From: Bradyrhizobiaceae bacterium
Lineage (GTDB): Bacteria; Pseudomonadota; Alphaproteobacteria; Rhizobiales; Xanthobacteraceae
DNA length: 64,000 nt
Direction of reading: 5' to 3'
NCBI GenBank assembly: GCA_020853885.1
Contig: JADYXZ010000018.1
Span: 1 to 64,000 of the forward strand
Part shown: positions 54,115-63,853 of the stretch, piece after piece
Layout of the letters: each line of letters starts with the position of its first letter
How positions within the stretch are numbered: position 1 is the stretch's first letter
Program-made: the position numbers and the translations under genes
Notes under the pieces: model-generated
Database searches by the model: none
Seen by the model: the letters and a program-made list of their open reading frames with translations, nothing else
Told to the model about the DNA's origin: nothing

Positions 54115-56853
54115 TTATTCCGCTGCTTCGTCTTCCGCTGCTTCGTCGGGCACCTCGTCGATGGGTGCGGGGTTCTCGGATTCCGGCGCTGCGCCGTTCG
54201 ATTTCTTCGCGGTCTTCTTCTTTGTGCTCTTCTTCGGCGTGGCTTTCTTTTTCTTCGGCGCCGCCTCCGCGGAAGCAGACTCGCCTTCGGCCGCGGCTTT
54301 CTTCTTTTTCGAAGCCTTCTTTCCCGGGGCCTTCGCCTGCTTGGCGCCGGTCTTCTCGGCGCGCGCCTTGATCAGCTCCACCGCCTCCTCGAGCGAGATA
54401 TTCGCGGGATCGGAGGTGGAGGGGATCGTGGCGTTGATCTTGCCGTGCTTCACGTAGGGACCATAGCGGCCCTCGTGCTGGGTGACCGGGCCGCCGAGCT
54501 CGGGATGCTCGCCGAGCAGCTTGCCCGCCGGCGCGCCGCGGCGGCCGCGCGGGCCGCGCGCGGCTTTCTCGGCGAGCAGCGTGACGGCGCGGTTGAGGCC
54601 GATGTGCAGCACGTCGTCGCCGGCTTCGAGATTGGCGTAGAGGTTCTGGTGCTTCACGTAGGAGCCGAAGCGGCCGATGCCGGCCAGCACCGGCTCGCCG
54701 CTCTCCGGATGCTTGCCGACTTCGCGCGGCAGCGAGAGCAGGCCGAGCGCAAACTCGAGATCGACCGCGTCCAGCTCGGTGTTCTTGGGCAGGCCCGCGC
54801 GCTTCGGCTTCTCGCCGTCCTTACCTTCACCGAGCTGCACGTAGGGGCCGAAGCGGCCGCCGCGCAGCGTCACTTCCATGCCGGTCGCCGGATCGGTGCC
54901 GAGCACCTTGGTGCCGTTGACGCCGCCCTGGTCGGCGGCCAGCGGCCGCGTGTAGCGGCACTCCGGGTAGTTGGAGCAGCCGACGAAGGCGCCGAACTTG
55001 CCGGTCTTCAGGTTGAGCCGGCCGGTACCGCACTGCGGGCACTGGCGCGGATCGCCGCCATCCTCGCGCGGCGGATAGATGTGCGGCCCGAGGATTTCGT
55101 CGAGCGCATCGAGGACATGGGTGATGCGCAGGTCCTTGATGTCGTCGACGGCGGCGATGAACTCGCGCCAGAAGTCGCGCAGCACCTGCTTCCAGTCGAG
55201 ATCGTGGTTGGCGATCTGGTCGAGCTTCTCTTCCAGATCGGCGGTGTAGTTGTACTCGACGTAGCGCGCGAAGAAGGCTTCGAGGAAGGCGACGACGACG
55301 CGGCCCTTGTCCTCCGGCACGAGGCGCTTCTTGTCGAGCCGCACATAACCGCGGTCGCGTAACACCTGCAGCGTGGAGGCGTAGGTCGACGGGCGGCCGA
55401 TGCCGAGCTCTTCCATGCGCTTGACGAGCGAGGCTTCGGAGAAGCGCGGCGGCGGCTCGGTGAAATGCTGCTCGGCCTTGATCTCGCGCTTTTGCAGCGT
55501 CTCGCCCTGATTGATCTCGGGGAGACGGTTGGAATCGTCTTCCTCGTCGGGATCGTCGACATCCTCATGGTAGATGGCGAGGAAGCCAGGGAACTTGATC
55601 ACCGTGCCGGTGGCGCGGAGGTCGAGCTTGCGGCCGCCGGCCTTGGCTTCGATCTCGACGGTGGTGCGCTCGAGCTCGGCCGACTCCATCTGGCAGGCCA
55701 TGGTGCGCTGCCAGATCAGCTCGTAGAGCTTGGCCTGGTCGGCATCGACGAACTTCGCGACGTCCTTCGGGCGCCGCGCCATGTCGGTGGGGCGGATCGC
55801 CTCGTGCGCTTCCTGCGCCGATTTCGATTTCGTCTTGTAGGCGCGCGGCGCGTCGGGGACGAAGTTCCTGCCGTAGTCGGCTTCGATCACCTTGCGGGCG
55901 CTCGCAATCGCGCCGGGGTCGAGATCGACGCCGTCGGTGCGCATGTAGGTGATGAGGCCGACGGTGTCGCCGTCGATGTCGACGCCCTCGTAGAGGCGCT
56001 GGGCGATGCGCATGGTGATCGCCGGCGCGAGGCCGAGCTTGCGGCTCGCCTCCTGCTGCAGCGTCGAGGTGGTGAAGGGCGGATAGGGATTGCGCTTGGT
56101 GGGCTTCGAATCCACCGAGGCGACGCGGAACGCCGCATTTTCCAGCGCGCGCTTGAAGTCCTCGGCCTTCTGGCCGTTGCCGATGTCGAGGCGGGTGATC
56201 TTCTCGCCGTCGGCTCCGACGAGGCGGGCCTCGAACGTCTCGTTGCGTGGGGTCGCCAGCGTGGCCGCGATCGACCAGTATTCCTGCGGGATGAAGGTCT
56301 CGATCTCGCGCTCGCGGTCGCAGACGAGGCGGAGCGCCACCGACTGCACGCGGCCGGCGGAGCGGGAACCGGGCAGCTTGCGCCACAGCACCGGAGAGAG
56401 GGTGAAGCCGACGAGGTAATCCAGCGCCCGGCGGGCGAGGTAGGCGTCAACCAGCGCCTCGTCGATCTCGCGCGGGTTCTGCATGGCCTCGGTGACGGCC
56501 TGCTTGGTGATGGCGTTGAACACCACCCGCTCGATCTTCTTGCCCTTGAGGGCACCCTTGTTCTTCAGGATCTCCAGCACGTGCCAGGAGATGGCCTCGC
56601 CCTCGCGGTCGGGGTCGGTGGCGAGGATGAGCTTGTCGGCTTCCTTGACGGACTGGGCGATCTCCGAGAGGCGCTTCTGCGCCTTGGGGTCGACCTGCCA
56701 GATCATGTGGAAGTCCTGGTCGGGGTCGACCGAGCCGTCCTTGGGGGGCAGGTCGCGGACGTGGCCATAGGACGCCACGACCTCGTAGCCGGGGCCAAGG
56801 TACTTGTTGATTGTCTTCGCCTTTGCAGGCGACTCGACAATGACGACGTTCAT
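54115..56853 (-). CDS. topA: DNA topoisomerase I
   Basis: 912 residues. Toprim domain MNVVIVESPAKAKTINKYL with DPDREGEAISWH, catalytic Tyr in VGLITYMRTDG near 305, and SAGRVQSVALRL. A zinc ribbon (CPQCGTGRLNLKTGKFGAFVGCSNYPECRYT) and topoisomerase C-terminal repeats (KFGAFVG, RFGPYVQLG, GRFGSYVKH, GRYGPYVKHG) follow. The last 90 residues are Lys/Ala-rich with many KKK and end in an acidic DEAAEDEAAE, a basic tail that helps DNA relaxation. Removes negative supercoils. Same direction as rnr and dprA. Confidence 0.96.
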   Translation of the reverse strand: MNVVIVESPAKAKTINKYLGPGYEVVASYGHVRDLPPKDGSVDPDQDFHMIWQVDPKAQKRLSEIAQSVKEADKLILATDPDREGEAISWHVLEILKNKGALKGKKIERVVFNAITKQAVTEAMQNPREIDEALVDAYLARRALDYLVGFTLSPVLWRKLPGSRSAGRVQSVALRLVCDREREIETFIPQEYWSIAATLATPRNETFEARLVGADGEKITRLDIGNGQKAEDFKRALENAAFRVASVDSKPTKRNPYPPFTTSTLQQEASRKLGLAPAITMRIAQRLYEGVDIDGDTVGLITYMRTDGVDLDPGAIASARKVIEADYGRNFVPDAPRAYKTKSKSAQEAHEAIRPTDMARRPKDVAKFVDADQAKLYELIWQRTMACQMESAELERTTVEIEAKAGGRKLDLRATGTVIKFPGFLAIYHEDVDDPDEEDDSNRLPEINQGETLQKREIKAEQHFTEPPPRFSEASLVKRMEELGIGRPSTYASTLQVLRDRGYVRLDKKRLVPEDKGRVVVAFLEAFFARYVEYNYTADLEEKLDQIANHDLDWKQVLRDFWREFIAAVDDIKDLRITHVLDALDEILGPHIYPPREDGGDPRQCPQCGTGRLNLKTGKFGAFVGCSNYPECRYTRPLAADQGGVNGTKVLGTDPATGMEVTLRGGRFGPYVQLGEGKDGEKPKRAGLPKNTELDAVDLEFALGLLSLPREVGKHPESGEPVLAGIGRFGSYVKHQNLYANLEAGDDVLHIGLNRAVTLLAEKAARGPRGRRGAPAGKLLGEHPELGGPVTQHEGRYGPYVKHGKINATIPSTSDPANISLEEAVELIKARAEKTGAKQAKAPGKKASKKKKAAAEGESASAEAAPKKKKATPKKSTKKKTAKKSNGAAPESENPAPIDEVPDEAAEDEAAE

Positions 56854-57080
56854 TAGCGCTGTCTAAATCGTGGAAAACAACAAAAAGCGCGGATCGAAGC
56901 CGCGCGTGGGCGGCGAACTAGGCTGAATAGAGGCCATGAGTCAAATGTGTATCCGTTGACGGTGCTATTTGACCGTGCGTGACTTCAATCTATGCGTGTA
57001 TGTTGAATTTATGCCACTGTTAATTTAGCTTGGCGAGACCGGCCGTCCGAGCGGCAAGCGGCAGTGAATTCAGGCAAGTC

Positions 57081-57281
57081 ATGGCGGAGCACGGCGCCAG
57101 GGATACAGAGGCGAAGGCCGCCGACGTGGCGGCCTATGTGGCGACGATGACGCAAGAGCTCAAGTCGATGGCCGAGCGCCATCAGCTTACGGCCCTTGCC
57201 TACCTGCTCGAGCTTGCCCGCATGGAAGCGGAAGCGCGGGCGGCCGAAGGCGGCAGGTTCGCCGGCCGTCCGGATCACTAG
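57081..57281 (+). CDS. Small hypothetical protein
   Basis: 66 residues from ATG 57081; a start at 57030 is possible. [46 protein letters not shown] is amphipathic and helical, a pattern I have seen in short proteins next to dprA in this group. It overlaps the 3' end of dprA by four bases (convergent). Function unknown; the reverse frame 57009-57278 is rejected for weaker character. Confidence 0.6.
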   Translation: MAEHGARDTEAKAADVAAYVATMTQELKSMAERHQLTALAYLLELARMEAEARAAEGGRFAGRPDH

Positions 57282-58399
57282 ACAAGCGACACCAGGCCGC
57301 CCCGGTGCCGGGCCAGGCGGCCGGCGAGTTCCAGTTCCAGCAGAATGCCCTGCACAGCGTTGGCGGGGGCCTGCGCGGCCCGGGTCAGCTCGTCGATCGA
57401 AACCGGGGCCGGACTGAGGAGCCCGGTGATCCGGACGCGGAGGGTATCGTCGGCCGGGGCGGGATCGGCGGCCGGCTCCTCGCCGGCCGGTTCGCGCAGG
57501 AGTGGCGGCGCTGCCTGCCCCATGATCGGCGCCAGTGCTTCGACCACATCCCCGGCCGACGAGACGAGCGTCGCGCCCTCCTTGAGCAGCCGGTTGGTGC
57601 CGGCGGCGCGCGGGTCGATGGGCGAGCCGGGGACGGCAAATACCTCCCGGCCGGCATCGAGCGCGCGGCGGGCGGTGATGAGCGAGCCGGAGCGCTCGGC
57701 GGCTTCGACGACCACGACGCCGAGTGCCATGCCGGCGATGATGCGGTTGCGGCGGGGGAAATCGCGGGCGCGCGGCTCCCAGCCCATCGGCATCTCGGTG
57801 ACGGTGGCGCCGTTCCGCGCAATCTCGTCGGCGAGTTCGACGTGCTCGGGCGGATAGATGCGGTCCGGCCCGCCGGCCAGCACGGCGACCGTGCCTGTTG
57901 CGAGGGACGCGCGATGGCTGGCGCTGTCGATGCCGCGGGCGAGGCCGGATACGACGATGAAGCCCGCCTGACCGAGATCGCGGGCAAGGACCGCGGTGAA
58001 GCGGCTGCCGGCAGCGGAAGCGTTGCGGGAGCCGACCAATGCCACGGCGGGGCGGGCCAGGACGCCAAGCTGGCCGCGCACGGCGAGGAGCGGCGGGGCG
58101 TCGTCCGTCTCGCGCAGAAGGGGCGGATATTCGTCCTCGCCGATGGCGACGAAGCGGACGCCGGCGCGGGTGGCCGCCCTGAGCTCGGCTTCGGCTTCCT
58201 CGCGGTTCGGAATGCGGAGATCGCTTCTGCCGCCGCGGCGGGCAAGCTCGGACACGCGGGCGAGGGCGCGGGCGGCGGTGCTGAACTCGGCGATCAGCGC
58301 GCGAAACGTGCGCGGGCCGACGTTCTCCGCCCGGATCAGGCGGAGCCAGTCAATGCGTTGCTGGTCGGATAGCCGAACGCCCCCGTTCTTCGCCCCCAC
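57278..58399 (-). CDS. dprA: DNA-processing protein DprA
   Basis: 373 residues. Rossmann fold with [47 protein letters not shown], then [11 protein letters not shown] and [23 protein letters not shown], diagnostic of DprA/Smf. An N-terminal SAM-like segment ([24 protein letters not shown]) and a C-terminal winged-helix remain. DprA loads RecA on incoming single-stranded DNA in natural transformation. It sits between topA and an MCP gene. Confidence 0.93.
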   Translation of the reverse strand: MGAKNGGVRLSDQQRIDWLRLIRAENVGPRTFRALIAEFSTAARALARVSELARRGGRSDLRIPNREEAEAELRAATRAGVRFVAIGEDEYPPLLRETDDAPPLLAVRGQLGVLARPAVALVGSRNASAAGSRFTAVLARDLGQAGFIVVSGLARGIDSASHRASLATGTVAVLAGGPDRIYPPEHVELADEIARNGATVTEMPMGWEPRARDFPRRNRIIAGMALGVVVVEAAERSGSLITARRALDAGREVFAVPGSPIDPRAAGTNRLLKEGATLVSSAGDVVEALAPIMGQAAPPLLREPAGEEPAADPAPADDTLRVRITGLLSPAPVSIDELTRAAQAPANAVQGILLELELAGRLARHRGGLVSLV

Positions 58400-58463
58400 A
58401 AGCCCTCCTCGGGTCCCCGCAATGGTCTCCCTGGACGCAGGTGCAACCTACTACAACCAAATG

Positions 58464-58471
58464 TTAACCAT
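58464..58471 (+). promoter_or_regulatory. TTAACCAT motif before the MCP gene
   Basis: A single TTAACCAT stands 46-53 bases before the MCP start. From memory it equals the CtrA half site of Caulobacter. A single octamer can occur by chance, so it is only a candidate. Confidence 0.35.
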
Positions 58472-58516
58472 GCAACCGTAGCTTCTCCTGACGGATTTCC
58501 AGAATCGATCGGCCCG

Positions 58517-60127
58517 ATGTTTCCTCGCGCCTTCCACGCCCAGGTCGCGCAACGGCTCGCCATATGGGCAGGGATGCTTGGGTTTCTGCTTCTGCTCTAC
58601 GCGGCGGTCGAGATCATTCACGCATCAAAACGGGCGGAAATCTCGCAGGACATCCAGCGCGCGGGGACGGCACTCGCGTCCTACGCGCAGGCGGACGCGG
58701 CGGCCGCCCGGCTTGCCGTGCGCGATGCCAGGACCAGCGACCCCAATGTCGTAGCGGCGGATGCCGCAATGATCGCCGACTCGCTCACGCAGATGGCGGA
58801 CGTGATCGGCGAGGACGGACTTCGCAATCTCGCGGCTGACGCAAAGCGCCTGCTCGACCGGATCGGCAAATCGGCCGCCGGGCAAGAGGGGCATGCGCTG
58901 GCGATCGAGATGCTCGGCAACAAGCGGGCGACGCTCGGCGTGGCGCTCTCGGGCGCGATCCACGGCATGCATCAGCGGCACGCGGTCATGGCCGCGAACG
59001 AAAGGAAGAACAAGTTTCTGATCGCGCTGCTTGCCGTCTTCGTGTTCGCGCAGCTGCTGATCTTCGAATACCGCTGGCTGGTGCGGCCGATGGTGCGGAT
59101 GGCGGCGGTGCTGCGCCGGGGCGTGCAGTCGTCCCGCCTGCTTGCAACCGACGCGATGCGCCGGGACGAAATCGGTGCGCTGGCGCGTGCGCTGTCGATG
59201 TATTTCAGCACCGTAAACCGCGCGCAGGAAGCGACGCGCGCGGAGCATGAAGCGCTCTCGGGCCGGCTCGCGCGGCAGGACGAGCTCAGGCGCGAGAGCC
59301 TCGACTTCCAGAGCCGGATTGCGCAGATCGTGCAGCAACTGGAAGAACACGCCGGCCGGATGCGCGCCGCGTCCGAGGACCTTGTCTCGATCGCGTCGGA
59401 TGCCGACCGCCACGCGAGCACTTCCGTGGAGGGCACGCGGCGCGTCTCCAGCAGCGTGGACGTCGTCGCATCGTCGATCAACGACATCGCCGAGACCCTG
59501 AACACCGCTGCCGCGGACGCCGAACGTACCTCCGACGTGGCGGCGAACGCGCGGCAGCATGTGCAGGCGGCGAGCGAGGACGCGAAGGCGCTGACCGAAT
59601 CCGTGCGCACCATCGAGCAGGTGATCGCGCTCATCCACGATGTCGCGAACCAGACCAATCTGCTCGCGCTCAATGCGACCATTGAGGCGGCGCGGGCCGG
59701 CGAGATGGGGCGCGGGTTTGCGGTGGTCGCCGCCGAAGTGAAGCAGCTTGCGGCGCGCACCGCGCGGGCGACCGAGGAGATCCGCGGCGGGCTGCAGGGG
59801 ATCACCTCGGCATCGGTGCGTATTGCCGAGCGGGTCGAGCTGCTGGTGGGTTCGATGGAGGACGTGAACGCGGTGACGGCTTCGATCGCGAACTCGATGC
59901 GCAGGCAGGATGCGAATTCGCAGGCGATCACCTCCAGCACGGCGGGCACCGCCGACGACGTGCACAAGTTTGCGGAGACGTTTCAGCGGGTGGCCGGGCT
60001 CGTCGGGGACGCCAAGGAGGCGGCGCAGCTCGTCACCAAGGTTTCCTCCGATCTCGGTCAGCAGGCGGCCGATCTTCGCACTGCGGTCGACCGGTTCGTG
60101 GCGACGACACAGAGGATTGCGGTATGA
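58517..60127 (+). CDS. Methyl-accepting chemotaxis protein
   Basis: 536 residues. Membrane helix 1 at about 15-34, a helical periplasmic sensor domain (35-165) with no recognisable PAS/Cache fold, membrane helix 2 at about 168-187, HAMP, and a signalling domain with [37 protein letters not shown]. The signalling helix ends [10 protein letters not shown] without a CheB/R pentapeptide. Its stop overlaps the start of the cytochrome b561 gene (ATGA), an unusual pairing. Confidence 0.92.
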   Translation: MFPRAFHAQVAQRLAIWAGMLGFLLLLYAAVEIIHASKRAEISQDIQRAGTALASYAQADAAAARLAVRDARTSDPNVVAADAAMIADSLTQMADVIGEDGLRNLAADAKRLLDRIGKSAAGQEGHALAIEMLGNKRATLGVALSGAIHGMHQRHAVMAANERKNKFLIALLAVFVFAQLLIFEYRWLVRPMVRMAAVLRRGVQSSRLLATDAMRRDEIGALARALSMYFSTVNRAQEATRAEHEALSGRLARQDELRRESLDFQSRIAQIVQQLEEHAGRMRAASEDLVSIASDADRHASTSVEGTRRVSSSVDVVASSINDIAETLNTAAADAERTSDVAANARQHVQAASEDAKALTESVRTIEQVIALIHDVANQTNLLALNATIEAARAGEMGRGFAVVAAEVKQLAARTARATEEIRGGLQGITSASVRIAERVELLVGSMEDVNAVTASIANSMRRQDANSQAITSSTAGTADDVHKFAETFQRVAGLVGDAKEAAQLVTKVSSDLGQQAADLRTAVDRFVATTQRIAV

Positions 60128-60690
60128 GCGCGACCGCCGACACGGAAAATCTGCACGGCCATGACGCGGCCGGCGGCCTGCCGCGCTACGCGATGCGGCA
60201 CTACCGGCTGCCGGCCAAGGTCTTCCATTGGGTGACGGCGACGCTGGTGCTGTTCATGATCGCGTCGGGCATTGCGATGACGTCGCTCGGCAGCGGGCCG
60301 GTGGCCGATCTGCTGTTTCGCATGCACAAGATGGTCGGCGTGCTGACGTTCGCCGTCGTGCTGTTGCGGATCGCGTACCGGCTGGCGATGCCGGATCCGC
60401 TTTCTTGGCGCGGGCAATACCGGCGGCCGGTTCTGCACTGGATGCTGTACCTGGCGTTGATCCTCATGCCGCTGCTCGGCTGGGCCGGCGCCTCCGACTT
60501 CGGGTCGCTCGACATCCTGTTCGGCTGGAAACTGCCGGCGATCTGGCTGCAGGGGGCGGGGTACGCCGACCTGCTGCTCGAGCTGCATGCGTATGTCGCC
60601 TTCGGCATGCTCGCGCTCGTGTCGCTGCATATCGGCCTCGCCATGCAGGACCACCTGACGCGGGCGCGAAACGCGGACGAAGGCGAGTAA
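60124..60690 (+). CDS. Cytochrome b561 family protein
   Basis: 188 residues; ATG overlaps the MCP stop. Four hydrophobic segments with heme-ligand histidines: [67 protein letters not shown] and [27 protein letters not shown]. This is the di-heme b561/Ni-Fe-hydrogenase b-subunit fold that moves electrons across the inner membrane. Bacterial homologs oxidise quinol or handle superoxide. Coupling to an MCP is unexpected. Confidence 0.9.
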   Translation: MSATADTENLHGHDAAGGLPRYAMRHYRLPAKVFHWVTATLVLFMIASGIAMTSLGSGPVADLLFRMHKMVGVLTFAVVLLRIAYRLAMPDPLSWRGQYRRPVLHWMLYLALILMPLLGWAGASDFGSLDILFGWKLPAIWLQGAGYADLLLELHAYVAFGMLALVSLHIGLAMQDHLTRARNADEGE

Positions 60691-60698
60691 CGCCCGCT

Positions 60699-61313
60699 TC
60701 AGCCGCCCGACTTCTTCTCCCCGATGCGGCCTTCGGTGCCGGCGAAGAGGCGTTGAATGTTGTCGGCGTGCTTGATCCAGAGCAGCACGGCGAGTGCTGC
60801 GATGAGGGTCGCCGACAGGGGCAGCCCGAACCCGTAGAGGACGAAGGGCGAAACGGCGCTGGCGACGAGTGCCGACAGCGACGAGTAGCGGGTGAGGCCG
60901 GCGACGGCGAGCCAGATCGCGGCGAATGCGATGGCCGCCGGCCAGAACAGGCCGAGCAGGACGCCGAGGAACGTGGCGACGCCCTTGCCGCCGCGGAATT
61001 CCAGCCAGACGGGAAAGAGATGGCCGAGGAATGCGCCGAGGCCGGCCGCGAGCGCAAAGTCGCGGCCGAGGAAGCGGTCGGCGACGATGACGGCGACGGT
61101 GCCCTTCAGCATGTCGCCGAGCAGGGTCGCCGCGGCGAGCGGCTTGTTGCCGGTGCGCAGCACGTTCGTCGCGCCGATATTACCGGATCCGATCGCGCGG
61201 ATGTCGCCCATGCCGGCGAGCCGCGTCAGCACGATGCCGAACGGGATCGAGCCGAGCAGGTAGCCGAAGACGAGGGCGGCGAAGAGCCAGAGCAGGTAGA
61301 TCGGTTCGAGCAT
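60699..61313 (-). CDS. plsY: Glycerol-3-phosphate acyltransferase PlsY
   Basis: About 204 residues from ATG 61313 (TTG just upstream). Five membrane helices; motifs [47 protein letters not shown] and [10 protein letters not shown] are PlsY-specific. It acylates glycerol-3-phosphate using acyl-phosphate, the first step of phospholipid synthesis. It converges with the cytochrome gene, 8 bases apart, and lies downstream of pyrC. Confidence 0.94.
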   Translation of the reverse strand: MLEPIYLLWLFAALVFGYLLGSIPFGIVLTRLAGMGDIRAIGSGNIGATNVLRTGNKPLAAATLLGDMLKGTVAVIVADRFLGRDFALAAGLGAFLGHLFPVWLEFRGGKGVATFLGVLLGLFWPAAIAFAAIWLAVAGLTRYSSLSALVASAVSPFVLYGFGLPLSATLIAALAVLLWIKHADNIQRLFAGTEGRIGEKKSGG

Positions 61314-61331
61314 CAATACGCTGTTCTTTTT

Positions 61332-61478
61332 ATCCCTCCCCTTTAGGGGAGGGTGGCGAGCGGCGAAGCCGCGAGCCGGGTGGGGTTATGCGGTGAAGGT
61401 ATCGCACGCAACCCCCACCCGGCTCGCCTTCGCGCTACGCGCTTCGGCGAGCCACCCTCCCCCAGAGGGGGAGGGATG
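61332..61478. repeat. Inverted repeat of the CCCTCCCC type between plsY and pyrC
   Basis: Outer arms ATCCCTCCC and GGGAGGGAT, inner GGGTGGCGAG/CTCGCC and GCCGGGTGGGGTT/AACCCCCACCCGGC. The unit spans 147 bases and is of the kind dispersed in alphaproteobacterial genomes. No T-run; may end or stabilise transcripts. Confidence 0.8.
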
Positions 61479-61487
61479 ATTTGAGTT

Positions 61488-62792
61488 TCAAACGTATTCG
61501 TACACGGTGCGGCCGGCAACGATGGTGCGCAGCACGCGGCCGGTGAGCTTCGCCTCGTCGAACGGCGTGTTGGTGCAGCGCGATTTCAGCGTGTCGCGGT
61601 CGAGCACCCAGGGCACGTCAGGATCGAACACGATCACGTCGGCGGGGCTGCCGGCGCGCAGCGAGCCGCCCGGTACGTCGAGCAACTCGGCCGGGCGGGT
61701 CGACATCGCGTGCAGGAGCCGCAACAGCGAGAGCGAGCCATCATGCACGAGGCGGAGGCCGACGGAGAGCATGGTCTCGAGGCCGACGGCGCCGGGCGCC
61801 GCGTCGGCAAAGGGGAGGCGCTTCACCTCCACGTCCTGCGGATTGTGGTCGGAGACGACGGTGTCGATCACGCCTTCCTTGAGGGCGGCGACGAGCGCCT
61901 GGCGGTCTTCCTCCGCACGCAAAGGCGGCGAGAGCTTGAGGAAGGTGCGGTAGCCGCCGACGTCGTTCTCGTTCAGCGCGAGGTGATTGATAGTGGCGGA
62001 CGCCGTGACCGGGCGCCCGGCCTGCTTGGCGCGGCGAATGAGGTCGATCGAATCCGCGCAGGTGATGGAGACGGCGTGATAGCGCGCCTCGGTCAGCGCG
62101 ACGAGGCGGATGTCGCGGGCGAGCATCACCGCCTCGGCGGCCCGGGGAATGCCGAGCAGGCCGAGGCGCGCGGCGTATTCGCCCTCGTTCATCACGCCGT
62201 CGCCGACGAGGTTCGCGTCTTCGGTGTGATGGACGATGAGCGCGTCGAAATCGGCGGCATAGGTGAGCGCGCGGCGAAAGACCTGCGCGTTCATCACGCT
62301 TTTCGTTCCGTCGGTGAAGGCGACGGCGCCGGCGGCCTTCAAGAGGCCGATCTCGGTCATCTCCTTGCCTTCGAGGCGCTTGGTGAGCGCGGCCATGGGC
62401 AACACGTGGACGATCGCGTTGTCGCGGGCGCGGCGGAGCACGAAATCGACGGTGGCGGGATCGTCGATCGGCGGATCGGTGTCGGGCTGGCAGACGACGG
62501 TGGTGACGCCGCCCGCGGCGGCGGCCTGGCTCGCGGACGCGAGCGTCTCGCGGTGCTCGGCGCCGGGCTCGCCGATGAAGGCGCGCATGTCGACGAGGCC
62601 GGGCGCGACCACGTGGCCGCGGCAGTCGATGATCTCCGTGCCCTCCGGCACCCCCGCGGCGCGGATGTTCTTGCCGGCCTCGCGGACGACGCCGTCGGCA
62701 ATCAGCACGTCGCCGGGCTGGTCGAGGTCGCGCGACGGATCGACCACGCGGGCGTTGGTGAGCAGGATGGGGCGGGTGCCGTTGCGCTGCAT
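61488..62792 (-). CDS. pyrC: Dihydroorotase
   Basis: 434 residues. Catalyses carbamoyl-aspartate to dihydroorotate. Class with GLVDMRAFIGEPGAEHRETLAS: this has A-F in place of the canonical His-x-His of the metal site, so it could be the metal-poor PyrC-like (non-catalytic-type) that partners with PyrB, as occurs in some bacteria. Other signatures: DTDPPIDDP, VVSDHNPQDVE, SVGLRLVHDGSLSLLRLLHAMSTRPAELL. One base separates it from pyrB. Because the H-x-H is missing, activity needs testing. Confidence 0.85.
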   Translation of the reverse strand: MQRNGTRPILLTNARVVDPSRDLDQPGDVLIADGVVREAGKNIRAAGVPEGTEIIDCRGHVVAPGLVDMRAFIGEPGAEHRETLASASQAAAAGGVTTVVCQPDTDPPIDDPATVDFVLRRARDNAIVHVLPMAALTKRLEGKEMTEIGLLKAAGAVAFTDGTKSVMNAQVFRRALTYAADFDALIVHHTEDANLVGDGVMNEGEYAARLGLLGIPRAAEAVMLARDIRLVALTEARYHAVSITCADSIDLIRRAKQAGRPVTASATINHLALNENDVGGYRTFLKLSPPLRAEEDRQALVAALKEGVIDTVVSDHNPQDVEVKRLPFADAAPGAVGLETMLSVGLRLVHDGSLSLLRLLHAMSTRPAELLDVPGGSLRAGSPADVIVFDPDVPWVLDRDTLKSRCTNTPFDEAKLTGRVLRTIVAGRTVYEYV

Positions 62793-62793
62793 G

Positions 62794-63747
62794 TCAGGCG
62801 TTCGGCAGGTTGCGGGCGAGGGCTTCGAGCACCGCCATGCGCACGGCGACGCCCATCTCGACCTGTTCCTGGATCAGCGACTGGGCGCCGTCGGCGACGG
62901 CGCTGTCGATCTCGACGCCGCGGTTCATGGGGCCGGGGTGCATGACCAGCGCGTCGGGCTTGGCGAACTTCAGCTTGGCGGCGTCGAGGCCGTAATAGTG
63001 GAAGTATTCCTTGCTCGACGGGATGAGCGAGCCGTTCATGCGCTCGCGCTGCAGGCGCAGCATCATGACGATGTCGGCGTCGCGCAGGCCGTCGCGCATG
63101 TCGCGATAGACCTCGACGCCCATGCGCTCGATGCCGGCGGGCAGGAGCGTCGAGGGCGCAACGACGCGTACGCGTGCGCCGAGCGTGTTCAGCAGGATGA
63201 TGTTGGAGCGGGCAACGCGGCTGTGCAGGATGTCGCCGCAGATGACGACGGTGAGGCGTTCGATCCTGCCCTTGTTGCGGCGGATGGTGAGCGCGTCGAG
63301 CAGCGCCTGGGTCGGGTGCTCGTGCGCGCCGTCGCCCGCATTGATCACCGAGCACTGCACCTTCTGCGCAAGGAGTTCGACGGCGCCGGACGCCTGATGG
63401 CGGATGACGATCAGGTCCGGGTGCATGGCGTTGAGCGTCGCGGCGGTATCCAGCAACGTCTCGCCCTTGCGGATGGAAGAGGAGGCCACCGACATGTTCA
63501 TCACATCGGCGCCGAGACGCTTGCCGGCGATCTCGAAGCTCGCCTGCGTGCGGGTGGAGGCTTCGAAGAAGAGATTGATGAGCGTGCGGCCGCGCAGCGT
63601 CGCACGCTTCTTCTCGATCTGGCGGTTGAGGTCGACGAATTCTTCGGAAAGATCGAGGAGGCCGGAAATCTCCTCGGCGGAAAGTCCTTCGATCCCGAGC
63701 AGGTGCCGCCGGCTCAGCGCGAAGGCTGCTGTAGAAACCGCATTCAT
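62794..63747 (-). CDS. pyrB: Aspartate carbamoyltransferase
   Basis: 317 residues. Joins carbamoyl-phosphate to aspartate in pyrimidine synthesis. Motifs: [20 protein letters not shown] (the S-T-R-T carbamoyl-phosphate site), [32 protein letters not shown] and [17 protein letters not shown]. Catalytic subunit without regulatory chain. Starts at ATG 63747, and pyrC begins one base after its stop, so the two are one operon. Confidence 0.95.
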   Translation of the reverse strand: MNAVSTAAFALSRRHLLGIEGLSAEEISGLLDLSEEFVDLNRQIEKKRATLRGRTLINLFFEASTRTQASFEIAGKRLGADVMNMSVASSSIRKGETLLDTAATLNAMHPDLIVIRHQASGAVELLAQKVQCSVINAGDGAHEHPTQALLDALTIRRNKGRIERLTVVICGDILHSRVARSNIILLNTLGARVRVVAPSTLLPAGIERMGVEVYRDMRDGLRDADIVMMLRLQRERMNGSLIPSSKEYFHYYGLDAAKLKFAKPDALVMHPGPMNRGVEIDSAVADGAQSLIQEQVEMGVAVRMAVLEALARNLPNA

Positions 63748-63853
63748 TCTGAAAGCGACTGCTTAGACGGGTCGGAGGCCGGCGGCAAGCACGGTGTTGC
63801 CGCGTGTGTTAGTTTTCCCGCTGAATTTGGGCACGATTCCGGAGTGCTTAACC

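Noticed and set aside
57009-57278. 89-residue minus-strand frame overlapping the small plus-strand gene near dprA
   Set aside because: Arg/His-rich shadow; the plus-strand product has a regular amphipathic helix pattern and recurs in related genomes to my memory.
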